Below, one piece after another: positions 55,301 to 63,844 of a DNA stretch of 64,000 bases; positions within the stretch are counted from its first letter, which is position 1, and each line of letters opens with the position of its first letter. The position numbers and the translations under genes were made by a program. Below the pieces are notes generated by a model that saw only the letters and a program-made list of their open reading frames with translations, made no database searches and had not been told where the DNA came from. This DNA comes from Lachnospiraceae bacterium GAM79. Its GTDB lineage: Bacteria > Bacillota > Clostridia > Lachnospirales > Lachnospiraceae. Location: positions 2,278,501-2,342,500 of the forward strand of contig CP085928.1 of NCBI GenBank assembly GCA_020735665.1. The letters run 5' to 3'.

Positions 55301-55479
55301 TACATCTGCTTTCGAACTACTTTATATTCATCATCCAACTGGAAATACGGACAACTTTCATATGAACTGGTTATAAATCTGGCATAATCATCCTCATCCA
55401 TATTCACCATACACTCTGAAAAATCATCTTCATCATCATACACGTAATGTGCACATAAATCACAACTTGATGCTCCCAT
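55300..55479 (-). CDS. DUF6472-like small Cys protein, 59 aa
   Basis: Read by hand on the minus strand. The protein begins MGASSCDLCAHYVYDD and ends CPYFQLDDEYKVVRKQM. Four cysteines (CxxC at 6/9, Cys23 and Cys43) suggest a zinc or Fe-S site. The sequence pattern matches DUF6472, a short family of Clostridia. AGAAGGAG lies at correct spacing before the ATG. Its function is unknown. Confidence 0.85.
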   Translation of the reverse strand: MGASSCDLCAHYVYDDEDDFSECMVNMDEDDYARFITSSYESCPYFQLDDEYKVVRKQM

Positions 55480-55694
55480 ATCAGCACTCCTTCTGTAACA
55501 TACTCATTATTTTTACTCTATGTTTAGTCAATATTACACATTTTTCATTCCCATTTCAAGCGTTAGTCCGAAATCTATTGGGCAGGCTTACAGAAAAGCG
55601 TTTTTTACTGGTAATAATTTCCACTCTGTGGTAAAATGACAAAGTATAAATTTATAATCTTTTCATCGTAAAAGATATGGATCGGGGTGTGTTT

Positions 55695-56963
55695 ATGAGA
55701 AAGAAATTACTACTATTTCTGATGACAATTATCCTTGTATTACCGAATATGACCATACTTGCCGCGGATAATACAACGGATGATACGACAGAAGAGACCA
55801 ATACCTATGCAGATATTGATACAACGAAGTATTATTATAACAGGTTTGACAATGATGCATACAAAAATGTATATAATCAGCTACAAGAAGCAGCTACCGC
55901 CTACCACGAATCCAATCAGAATGCGGAGTATCGTGAATCAGGCGAAACTCATTATTACAAAGCATTCACGATTAATGTAACCAGTAAAAACTGGGAAGTT
56001 ATTGGCGCATCTGGTATGCAGAGTGTTGTAAATGCAGTTCTTGCAGATAACCCAATGTATTTCTGGATGTCACCTGATTTCAAATACAATGCTAAATCCT
56101 TAGATGGCGGTTCGGTTTGCTATGAAGTACAGATCATCTGCTATGATGATTATGCAAACGGGAATACCCGGGAGATTATCCGAAATAATGCAAATATTGT
56201 CATCTCCAATTATGCAGATAATTTAGATAAAGATCTTCCTGACTACCAAAAAGAATATCTGATCCATAATGCAATTATTGATGATACTTATTTTGATACG
56301 GAAAGCGAAGCTTCTCATTCCGGAGATTCATGGTGCTACAGTTTAGACGGAGTATTTAACTCCAAACATAAAAGTGCGACTTCATTTGGATATGCTAAAG
56401 CATTTAAAGCCGTTATGGACTATCTCGGTGTTAAATGCATCTATGTAGAAGGAAATGTGACATCATCTTCTGAAGAAGACAAGGATTCTGAAACCTATAA
56501 TTCCCACGCATGGAACATGGTATGTCTTGATGATGGCTGGTACATTGTCGATCTTGCATATGATGATCCTGAGACAACGTCCGGTAAAAATGTCCTGATC
56601 TACGATTATTTCAATATTACAAGTGAACAGGCAAATAATCTGACGCCAGCATCTGACTGGCTGCCGGGAATCCCAACCTGTAAAGGAACAATGCACAGTA
56701 TAAACAGTATCCAGTCAACTCTGGAAAAGGAGAATATCTGGCAGGAAGATAATTACAATCTTTTTGATAAGATTTTGGATCGTTATGGCTTATCTGTTGT
56801 TCTGATCAGTATCGGTGTTATCTTATTATTGATCATCACTCTGATCAAACATATCCATAAGCGTCACCGGAAGAGACGTGTAGAAAAAATCAAGAATACA
56901 AAGACGATCGCTATCGATCAGTCCGAACTGGACAACGAACTTCGTCGTCCACCATTATCATAA
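55695..56963 (+). CDS. Secreted transglutaminase-like protein with Cys-to-Ser substitution, C-terminal TM
   Basis: 422 aa from the ATG at 55695 (GGGGTG upstream). A signal peptide (KKLLLFLMTIILVLPNMTILAA) is followed by a transglutaminase-like core. The His and Asp of the triad are kept (NSHAWNMV, WYIVDLAYDDP), but the usual VCxGYA motif reads ATSFGYAKAF, with Ser (about residue 230) at the Cys position. A TM helix (VVLISIGVILLLIITLI) and basic tail anchor it to the membrane. It is probably a non-catalytic binding domain or a Ser variant. Confidence 0.82.
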   Translation: MRKKLLLFLMTIILVLPNMTILAADNTTDDTTEETNTYADIDTTKYYYNRFDNDAYKNVYNQLQEAATAYHESNQNAEYRESGETHYYKAFTINVTSKNWEVIGASGMQSVVNAVLADNPMYFWMSPDFKYNAKSLDGGSVCYEVQIICYDDYANGNTREIIRNNANIVISNYADNLDKDLPDYQKEYLIHNAIIDDTYFDTESEASHSGDSWCYSLDGVFNSKHKSATSFGYAKAFKAVMDYLGVKCIYVEGNVTSSSEEDKDSETYNSHAWNMVCLDDGWYIVDLAYDDPETTSGKNVLIYDYFNITSEQANNLTPASDWLPGIPTCKGTMHSINSIQSTLEKENIWQEDNYNLFDKILDRYGLSVVLISIGVILLLIITLIKHIHKRHRKRRVEKIKNTKTIAIDQSELDNELRRPPLS

Positions 56964-56967
56964 TATA

Positions 56968-57204
56968 TAAAAAAATATCAGGAGCGCAGAGCTATGGTCA
57001 CAACCAGCCTGATGGTATATTGACATTAACGAAAATTTCGTTATGAAATACATATTGCCGGTAGATACGAGTGCATGTCTGAGTCCGAAGGACGAGTTTG
57101 CACAAAAGTATTTACCGGCAATATATATTGAATAGAAATTGCAGTACGTCAATATACCATCAGGCTGGTTGTGACCATTGCTCTGCGCTCCTGATATCTT
57201 TTTT
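56968..57204 (+). repeat. Long palindromic element, family 2 copy E
   Basis: Arms of about 53 bp (56972-57024 and 57148-57202) are nearly perfectly paired and enclose a 123-nt core on the plus strand. It begins right after the transglutaminase stop and ends in TATCTTTTTT at the methyltransferase stop, between convergent genes. It is a sister of copy F; inner arm bases are identical and outer arm bases differ with pairing kept. Confidence 0.88.
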
Positions 57205-57829
57205 ATTTCAACTTTGGCATATAGTAGAATTTTGTAGTTGTATCTCTGGTCTTATCTTTTACTTCATTTTTCAATTCAAAGCCTGCCTTATCAAATAATT
57301 CACTAAATACCGGATGATAATATGCGATCCAGATATCACGGTTTCTTGTCTTCTGACTTTCCTTGATTTTCTCTATAACCTGCTCAAAAACGCTTCTACC
57401 AAAAGGATTGTAGAAATAGAAAACATCGAAATCAGCATATCCGTCAAAATCCACAGCATTTGCATTTATCAATCTTACATCCATTTTTAAAATAGACATA
57501 TTCTTCTTTGCGATACCTAACAAGTGCTTATCCAGATCCAGACCGGCAACCTTGCCATATCCGCTTTCAACCGCACATTTCATACAGATTCCTTTTCCGC
57601 ATCCTACATCAAGGAATGAACATTCACTTGGATTGACCGGGATGGCCTTCAGCATACGTTTCATGTCTTTCTCATCTGTCATACTGTAGCCATGAAATTC
57701 TGCTACATTTTTCTGGATATCTCCGACATAGACCATACTGAAATCGAGACCACGCATTCTTTCTTTTATATAGTTAATTGAAAATCTGATCCATCTCTTA
57801 GTGCGCACTCCAAAACTATAGTTACTCAT
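57203..57829 (-). CDS. Class I SAM-dependent methyltransferase
   Basis: 208 aa. The SAM-binding motif I is FLDVGCGKGICMK, motif II AGLDLDKHLLGIAKKN, and a YNPFG segment marks motif IV. The N-terminus is basic. The substrate is unknown. AAAGGAG precedes the ATG. It lies 39 nt after the TraX-like gene on the same strand, probably one operon. Confidence 0.85.
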   Translation of the reverse strand: MSNYSFGVRTKRWIRFSINYIKERMRGLDFSMVYVGDIQKNVAEFHGYSMTDEKDMKRMLKAIPVNPSECSFLDVGCGKGICMKCAVESGYGKVAGLDLDKHLLGIAKKNMSILKMDVRLINANAVDFDGYADFDVFYFYNPFGRSVFEQVIEKIKESQKTRNRDIWIAYYHPVFSELFDKAGFELKNEVKDKTRDTTTKFYYMPKLK

Positions 57830-57868
57830 TTTAATTCTCCTTTGTTTTGCTTTTTATTTATCATCCAT

Positions 57869-58591
57869 TTATCCGATCAACATCTTCAGACCGTATAACA
57901 CCAAAAGGTGAAGCGGGTAAAAAAGATAATATCCATACTGTATCCATTTGCTTTTCTTACCAAGCTTGCCGTTGTACATCAGCAACAATGGGATTGCCAA
58001 TAACGATACCAGTCTGATCCATGGTATTCCGTGTGAACTTATAACCCAGAACTCTGCAAGGTAACACAACGTAACGATAAAAAACGCTGTATATTTCTTC
58101 CGGTTACTATCTCTGAATACACCAAATGCCATTATCCACAGAACGATAATACAATTCAGATTGCCGGGGAATGACAAAATGCAGCAAATACCGACACCGA
58201 ACAGTCTTAAGATCAGTGGTATTTCTTTCTTATTAAATATCACTAATGCCAGCAAACCTAAAAACAGACACCACATAATACTTGTCACTTTCCAGAACTC
58301 ATATGGTGAATATCCAAATGCCAGTGCATGAGGTATATGTGAGATCAAGGTTGCTACAAACAAACGCATCAAATACTTTTTGATATTTGATGTGTGATAG
58401 TATCCTTCTACTATCATGAAACACATAACAGGCGCTGTTATTCTTCCTACCGCATACAAGGTCCAATGTAGTGCGTTCTCTGTTGGATAGAACACAATCG
58501 TCGCATGCTGTATGACCATGGCTATTACCGCGATCAGTTTCAGGGTATTTGCATTCAATCCGGTATTCTTTTGTAAATTATCTGCTTTCAT
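57869..58591 (-). CDS. TraX-family membrane protein
   Basis: 240 aa from the ATG at 58591 (GGAGGAG upstream). About seven membrane segments. The N-terminal signature (LKLIAVIAMVIQHATIVFYP ... GRITAPVMCFMIVEGYYHT) is that of TraX (PF05857), known as an F-pilin acetylase and frequent in Firmicute chromosomes without conjugation genes. It has a perfect promoter and probable regulation by the divergent XRE gene. Confidence 0.88.
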   Translation of the reverse strand: MKADNLQKNTGLNANTLKLIAVIAMVIQHATIVFYPTENALHWTLYAVGRITAPVMCFMIVEGYYHTSNIKKYLMRLFVATLISHIPHALAFGYSPYEFWKVTSIMWCLFLGLLALVIFNKKEIPLILRLFGVGICCILSFPGNLNCIIVLWIMAFGVFRDSNRKKYTAFFIVTLCYLAEFWVISSHGIPWIRLVSLLAIPLLLMYNGKLGKKSKWIQYGYYLFYPLHLLVLYGLKMLIG

Positions 58592-58658
58592 TTTCTCCTC
58601 CGCATTTTTCACTTATATGTTGTAATACTACACATATACAGGAACTTTTCTTCCTGCC

Positions 58659-58687
58659 ATTATACAGTTATAGTTCCTGTTTGTCAA
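58659..58687 (-). promoter_or_regulatory. Consensus promoter of the TraX operon
   Basis: On the minus strand TTGACA (58682-58687), a 17-nt spacer and TATAAT (58659-58664): fully consensus. Confidence 0.85.
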
Positions 58688-58710
58688 TTTAAATAAGAAG
58701 TATAATTCCT
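58669..58710 (+). promoter_or_regulatory. Direct-repeat operator candidates between TraX and XRE genes
   Basis: TATAGTTCCT (58669-58678) and TATAATTCCT (58701-58710) are spaced 32 bp (three helical turns). They overlap the TraX promoter, so the XRE protein probably represses TraX and itself. Confidence 0.55.
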
Positions 58711-58737
58711 ATATATAGATTACAAGGAGGTAATTCT

Positions 58738-59067
58738 GTGATAATATCCGATTTTCATGTGATAGGAAACAAACTGCTTCAATTCAGAAAGAAAGTACAT
58801 TTGACACAGATAGAAGTTGCTGAATTAGCAGGATTGTCAGATCGAACCTATGCTGATATTGAACGTGGAAATGTAAATATGAGACTTGATACTTTGCTGA
58901 GAATATGCAGCGTACTTCATATAACGCCAAATGATATTTTGACAGAAGAACCGCCGGCATTTCAAGAATATAAAGATGAGATTCTATCGCAGTTAAATGA
59001 CAGCCCGCCTAAAGTGCAGGATACCGCACTTAAGCTGCTGAACATCTATATGTCATCTATAGAATAA
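58738..59067 (+). CDS. XRE-family transcriptional regulator
   Basis: 109 aa starting with GTG, preceded by AAGGAGG at good spacing. The N-terminal Cro/C1 helix-turn-helix is clear (LTQIEVAELAGLSDRTYADIERGNVNMRLDTLLRICSVLHITPNDIL). A short C-terminal helical part could dimerise. It is divergent to the TraX/methyltransferase operon. Element F starts at its stop codon. Confidence 0.93.
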   Translation: MIISDFHVIGNKLLQFRKKVHLTQIEVAELAGLSDRTYADIERGNVNMRLDTLLRICSVLHITPNDILTEEPPAFQEYKDEILSQLNDSPPKVQDTALKLLNIYMSSIE

Positions 59068-59297
59068 AAAAATCAGGAGCGTGGGGCTACAGCCGCAACC
59101 AGCCTGATGGTATATTGACATTAACGAAAATTTCGTTATGAAATGCATATTGCCGGTAGATACGGGTGCATGTTTGAGTCCGAAGGACGAGTTTGCACAA
59201 AAGTATTTACCGGCAATACACATTGAATAGAAATTGTAGTACGTCAATATACCATCAGGCTGGTTGTGGCTGTAGCCCTGCGCTCCTGATATCTTTT
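59068..59297 (+). repeat. Long palindromic element, family 2 copy F
   Basis: Arms of about 51-54 bp (59068-59118 and 59243-59296) enclose a 124-nt core on the plus strand, about 95% like that of copy E. The inner 23 bp of the arms match copy E exactly; the outer part differs at seven pairs, all still able to pair in RNA. It starts at the XRE stop and ends ATATCTTTTT, at the stop of the convergent CBS gene. Confidence 0.88.
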
Positions 59298-59992
59298 TAA
59301 TTTCCTATAATTAACCATGAAGTCAGAATTCCCAGCAGACGTTCGTCCGGGTGTCCTGTCTCGGTCAGGAAGATCAATCCGATACGTTCATGATCTCTCC
59401 TGCTTTCTTCATAGTATTTTTTAATATTGGATACCTTTTCGTCATATGCGACAAATCGGAAGCGTTCTGATGGGTGTTTCTCCAATTCGATATATTCCTG
59501 CAGATCTCGAAACCGAGTTTTCTCATCGATGTGGCAGTTTGTATCACCCAGCAGATAAGGAAAGATACAGTTATCACTGAAATCTCCCACCACTCTTTTA
59601 TCCTTTAAGATTGGCACATGGGAAATATTTCTGTCATTCATGATCCGTATAACCGGCATAACCGGATCATCCAGAGATCGCCATACCAGATCATTAAATG
59701 GTACTGCGATATCCATACACCGTACAGGATTCTTGATGCGATCCAGAACCATATCCAGAAGCTCAATCATTTTCTTCCCCGGCTGCACGGCGAATTCCTC
59801 ATCCAAGCGTTGGTTATGCTGCAGAAGATTTCGAACCTCTCGACAGTAGTTAAGTTCAAATCGAATATCTTTGAACTCACTTCTCTTTTCCAGCTTTGCA
59901 ACCGCCGAACCATCCGGCGGAAGCTTGAATTCATTGATTGCCGCATTCTCAAGTTCCTTATATTTGTCTAAAAATAACTCTGTATTATCCAT
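59297..59992 (-). CDS. CBS-domain protein
   Basis: 231 aa from the ATG at 59992 (GGAGGGG upstream). The N-terminal ~110 residues are helical (LEKRSEFKDIRFELNYCREVRNLLQHNQRL), resembling a DUF4145/HEPN-like segment. A CBS pair follows (AVPFNDLVWRSLDDPVMPVIRIMNDRNISHVPILKDKRVVGDFS). It may sense an adenine nucleotide. The HEPN resemblance lies in the RNLLQHN motif and is tentative. Confidence 0.7.
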   Translation of the reverse strand: MDNTELFLDKYKELENAAINEFKLPPDGSAVAKLEKRSEFKDIRFELNYCREVRNLLQHNQRLDEEFAVQPGKKMIELLDMVLDRIKNPVRCMDIAVPFNDLVWRSLDDPVMPVIRIMNDRNISHVPILKDKRVVGDFSDNCIFPYLLGDTNCHIDEKTRFRDLQEYIELEKHPSERFRFVAYDEKVSNIKKYYEESRRDHERIGLIFLTETGHPDERLLGILTSWLIIGN

Positions 59993-60038
59993 ACGATACC
60001 CCTCCAAAAGAATACTATAGCGTCTCTGCCACCAATGA

Positions 60039-60953
60039 TTATTCCTGTATATTGTAATTGAAGTAGGAATAGCCGCCTATCTCCATCCATGAACCATTGC
60101 TCTGGATTGACTGGATCAGATTCTCATCTGCCTCGATTCTGGTGCAGCTGTTATCAGCACCTGCTTCATATACATTATCACTTCCGATCAACACATAACC
60201 GGTTGTATCATCTTTTTCCATATAATATACACCGCTGTCTGTTACAGCACTGCTAAATTCCCGGTTATATTCCCTTACCGCCAGCGCCACAGCCCTCTGA
60301 TCATCTGTAAAATCAAATACACCGATCGTAATCGTCTTGGATGCTGAATTATTTCCCCAGTCAATCACGCGGAGAGTATACTCTGCATATCCGCCTTCAC
60401 TGGTGTCTATTTCCTGATCGATCGTGAGCTTTTCTGCCAGATTCGGTTCAGAATCATTTACATTATAATATTTCAACAGATCGACCATCTCCCCTTTGAG
60501 CACGCCAATTTTCTCAGGTCCCGTTATATCCGGGAAATCATGATCCACAACCTCTATCGTAACTATATTATGTTTCTTTAGCCTGCCGCATCTAACTGTA
60601 TATTTCACCTTATAAGGTCCGACCTTATCCGGCTGAAAATCAGCTTCATCACATTCTACTGTTGCTTTATCATTTACCGGCTGCACATAATTCTTTATAT
60701 CAAACGGTGTTCCAAGTGCATATTCACTTCCTATCTTTGTCACCTTCATATAGCGATTCTGCATGATCTTACTGACTGTAAATACCAGAATGATTCCGAC
60801 AACAACTGCCATTATCACTATAAACTGATTTGCCGTCATGCCTCTGCGTCTTTTTCTACCCGAGGATGGCCGCCTGCCGTTTTTTGCAGTGTTTTGATTT
60901 GCTTTCTTTTTTCCTGCTGCATTTGAAACTCGCTTTTTTTCTCCCATTATCAT
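60039..60953 (-). CDS. Membrane-anchored protein with Ig-like domains
   Basis: 304 aa. A strongly basic cytoplasmic head (KKKANQNTAKNGRRPSSGRKRRRG) precedes one TM helix (FIVIMAVVVGIILVFTVSKIM). Outside are two Ig-like/DUF5011-type modules (PYKVKYTVRCGRLKKHNIVTIEVVDHD, YAEYTLRVIDWGNNSASKTITIGVF) and a C-terminal region of unknown fold. It lies 22 nt downstream of the lipase gene and is probably cotranscribed. Confidence 0.75.
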   Translation of the reverse strand: MIMGEKKRVSNAAGKKKANQNTAKNGRRPSSGRKRRRGMTANQFIVIMAVVVGIILVFTVSKIMQNRYMKVTKIGSEYALGTPFDIKNYVQPVNDKATVECDEADFQPDKVGPYKVKYTVRCGRLKKHNIVTIEVVDHDFPDITGPEKIGVLKGEMVDLLKYYNVNDSEPNLAEKLTIDQEIDTSEGGYAEYTLRVIDWGNNSASKTITIGVFDFTDDQRAVALAVREYNREFSSAVTDSGVYYMEKDDTTGYVLIGSDNVYEAGADNSCTRIEADENLIQSIQSNGSWMEIGGYSYFNYNIQE

Positions 60954-60975
60954 ACTGCTCCTTTTCTTTTATACA

Positions 60976-62328
60976 TCAATATCCCTTTGTTTTTAAATCA
61001 TGAACCAGCTTCACATAAAATTCCCGGACATCAAATCCCGGAATATTTTCCCGGTTTAGATCGATCACATCTCCATGCGAGATTCCACGCTTCCCCTCCA
61101 CTGTCAGGTATTTGAAATCTGCTCCCCATGGGAATGATTTTTCGCCTACCAGTCCATCATTTGCTCCATCAAAATATTTTACCAATCGATATGTATAATT
61201 CAGCGGAAATCTGCCATTTCCTGCCACATTCTGCCTCGAACCAACGCTCTGATATAACACGCCCTGTGCATCATGTAATTTATCATTTAGGGCTTTACAT
61301 GCCGAAGCTGTCAGATCTTTTACTCCCAACAGAAAATCCGGCGAATCATCGCCCAGTTTTTTAAATACTGCATTATACGCTTTTGCCACGCTCTGCTGCT
61401 CTTTTTCCGGAACAATATTTAACAGATAATCTGCAAATTCACATCCCCGGTGCGGTGTATTTATCGTTGTTAGTGATGCAACATACCGATCTGTACCAAG
61501 TTCTGATAAGGCATAGCGCATATCCAGACCACCTTTTGAATGTGCGATCACATTTACTTTTTCACAGCCCGTTTCAGTTACGATCTCCCGGATTCTTGCA
61601 TCCAGCTCCTGCGCACATGCCGGAACCGATGCTGCCGACTGGTGATTGCCATAAAAAAGAACTGCACCATTTGTCTCCAGTTCCTTTGGAATTCTTCCCC
61701 AGTAATTTAACAATTTGAAATCCCGGAAGAAGATACCATGCACCAGCAGAATCGGGTATTTTGTTTTGCAGATCTGCTCTTTATTCCGTTCCCGATTCAA
61801 TCGAACCTTATCATTTTCAAATGAAACCTCTCCTATCGTCAAGCGAAGTATCTTCCCAAGTACGACCAGATTTACAACCGGTATCATGCCACATACAGCT
61901 CCGATCCCTCTCCATTTGATACCAAGCTGTTCTGACGTCAGATATATCCGGATCATTCCATTCCAGAACACAACTGCTTCCACAAGAATCGCTGTCAATA
62001 TATGAAATACCCACATTTTCCCATTTGTCGGTATATATTCAGCCGGAAGAACTTTTGCCATACATAAAACGGTATATATAATTGTAAGCACTGTGGATAC
62101 ACAGAATACAAATAGCTGCATACAGCCGTTTCTGCATTTGCTAAGTCTTGGTGTTTCCAGTTTTCCGCACAATACCGTCGGTATTACACAGACCATCCCC
62201 GTAACAAGCCATGGAACAATATCGTACAACACGCTATTATAAACTCTGCCTGACAATACCGTACAGGCAGCAAGCCCGACTGCAAGGCTTCCAAAGACTG
62301 TAACAACCGCCAATCTCCCTTTTCTCAT
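60976..62328 (-). CDS. Membrane-bound alpha/beta-hydrolase lipase
   Basis: 450 aa. Four to five N-terminal TM helices (about residues 5-165) precede a lipase domain: oxyanion motif YPILLVHGIFFRD, nucleophile elbow VIAHSKGGLDMRY, TINTPHRGCEFADYLL and a late GANDGLVGEKSFPWG region with the acid and His (ISHGDVIDL). It resembles family I.5 bacterial triacylglycerol lipases fused to membrane helices. GGAGG precedes the ATG. Confidence 0.85.
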   Translation of the reverse strand: MRKGRLAVVTVFGSLAVGLAACTVLSGRVYNSVLYDIVPWLVTGMVCVIPTVLCGKLETPRLSKCRNGCMQLFVFCVSTVLTIIYTVLCMAKVLPAEYIPTNGKMWVFHILTAILVEAVVFWNGMIRIYLTSEQLGIKWRGIGAVCGMIPVVNLVVLGKILRLTIGEVSFENDKVRLNRERNKEQICKTKYPILLVHGIFFRDFKLLNYWGRIPKELETNGAVLFYGNHQSAASVPACAQELDARIREIVTETGCEKVNVIAHSKGGLDMRYALSELGTDRYVASLTTINTPHRGCEFADYLLNIVPEKEQQSVAKAYNAVFKKLGDDSPDFLLGVKDLTASACKALNDKLHDAQGVLYQSVGSRQNVAGNGRFPLNYTYRLVKYFDGANDGLVGEKSFPWGADFKYLTVEGKRGISHGDVIDLNRENIPGFDVREFYVKLVHDLKTKGY

Positions 62329-62413
62329 GTATATCCTCCGTTTTATACACTCTCCTTTTTTGTAACCATACTAATTATACCAAAGCATGTGCTGCCTTGC
62401 TACAATTATTTCA

Positions 62414-62442
62414 TTGCATTCTCTATAAAAAAATGCGATAAT
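62414..62442 (+). promoter_or_regulatory. Promoter of the citrate synthase gene
   Basis: TTGCAT (62414-62419), 17-nt spacer, GATAAT (62437-62442), 38 nt before the start. Confidence 0.65.
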
Positions 62443-62480
62443 GACTTTTAGTATTATCCTATTCACAGGAGGAAATTGAA

Positions 62481-63839
62481 ATGTCAATTAATAATATCGG
62501 CCCTTTCACAAAGAGCCATCTGGATATGTGTATCAAAAACAATAGCATTGACGATGCCTTATATGAAAAATATGGTGTAAAACGTAGTCTCCGTGATTTA
62601 AACGGTATCGGTATCAATGCCGGAATCACGAATGTCTCTCTCAGTAAATCATTTACAACAGATGAAAACGGCAATCGTGTTCCATGTGCTGGAGAGCTCT
62701 ACTATCGTGGTTACGAAATTCATGATCTGATCAAAGGATTTTTTCTGGATAATCGTTTTGGTTTTGAGGAATGTACATATCTCCTGTTATTCGGCGTTTT
62801 GCCGGATGAAAAGGAGCTTCAGAACTTCAAGCAGGTTTTAAATATCAGTTATGATCTGCCGCATCATTTCATCCAGGATGTGATCATGAAAAGTCCGACT
62901 GCCGATATTATTGCAAATATGACAAAGAGTACACTGGCTCTTGGTTCATACGATAAAAAGATGGGTGACAACTCTCTGGAAAATGTATTACAGCAGTGTA
63001 TCCAGTTGATCAGTATGTTCCCTCGTCTGGCTGTTTATTCCTATCAGGGATACCGCCATTACGAACTTGGCAAGAGCTGTTATATCCATAAGCCGCTTCC
63101 TGAATTATCGTTTGCCGAAAATATATTAAGTACCCTGCGTTCCAATCGGAAATACACCCGTCTGGAAGCCCGTGTACTGGATCTGGCACTGGTACTTCAT
63201 ATGGAACACGGCGGTGGAAGCAACTCAACCTTTACAACGCGTGTTGTAACCTCTTCCGGTTCCGATACATATGCAACAATGGCTGCTGCCCTCTGTTCCT
63301 TAAAGGGACCTTTAAACGGTGGCGGTGACTATCAGGTTATGGGTATGATGAAAAATATCCGTGACAATGTATCCGATATCACAGATGAGGAAGAAGTTGG
63401 CGAGTACATTCGTAAGATCGTCAACCGGGAAGCATATGACAAGACCGGTATCGTATATGGTATGGGACATCCATTCTATTCCATATCCGATCCCCGTGCT
63501 CTGGAATTCAAGAAATATGTAAAGCTTTTGGCAGCCGAAAAGGGTATGGACGAAGAATATGCCCTTTATGAGATGATCGAGCGTATTGCACCTGAGATCA
63601 TTGCCGAAGAACGTAAGATCTACAAAGGTGTTTGTATCAATATTGATTATTACAGCGGACTTCTCTACAAAATGTTAAAGATTCCTGCTGAGATGTTTAC
63701 TCCGTTATTTGCAATCGCACGAGTAGTCGGTTGGAGCGCACACCGTATGGAAGAGCTTGTTAATTCCTACAAGATCATCCGTCCTGCCTACACCAGCATT
63801 GCAGAGATTAAAGAGTACGTTCCTATCAACGAACGATAA
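62481..63839 (+). CDS. gltA: Citrate synthase
   Basis: 452 aa. It condenses acetyl-CoA with oxaloacetate. Catalytic region: HMEHGGGSNSTFTTRVVTSSGSDTYATMAAALCSLKGPLNGG (first His), GMGHPFYSISDPRA (second His) and the Asp/Arg segment near IDYYSGLLYKMLKIP. The N-terminal extension (~40 residues) is typical of the clostridial branch. AGGAGGAAA precedes the ATG. No aconitase or isocitrate dehydrogenase is adjacent in the window. Confidence 0.93.
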   Translation: MSINNIGPFTKSHLDMCIKNNSIDDALYEKYGVKRSLRDLNGIGINAGITNVSLSKSFTTDENGNRVPCAGELYYRGYEIHDLIKGFFLDNRFGFEECTYLLLFGVLPDEKELQNFKQVLNISYDLPHHFIQDVIMKSPTADIIANMTKSTLALGSYDKKMGDNSLENVLQQCIQLISMFPRLAVYSYQGYRHYELGKSCYIHKPLPELSFAENILSTLRSNRKYTRLEARVLDLALVLHMEHGGGSNSTFTTRVVTSSGSDTYATMAAALCSLKGPLNGGGDYQVMGMMKNIRDNVSDITDEEEVGEYIRKIVNREAYDKTGIVYGMGHPFYSISDPRALEFKKYVKLLAAEKGMDEEYALYEMIERIAPEIIAEERKIYKGVCINIDYYSGLLYKMLKIPAEMFTPLFAIARVVGWSAHRMEELVNSYKIIRPAYTSIAEIKEYVPINER

Positions 63840-63844
63840 TATAA

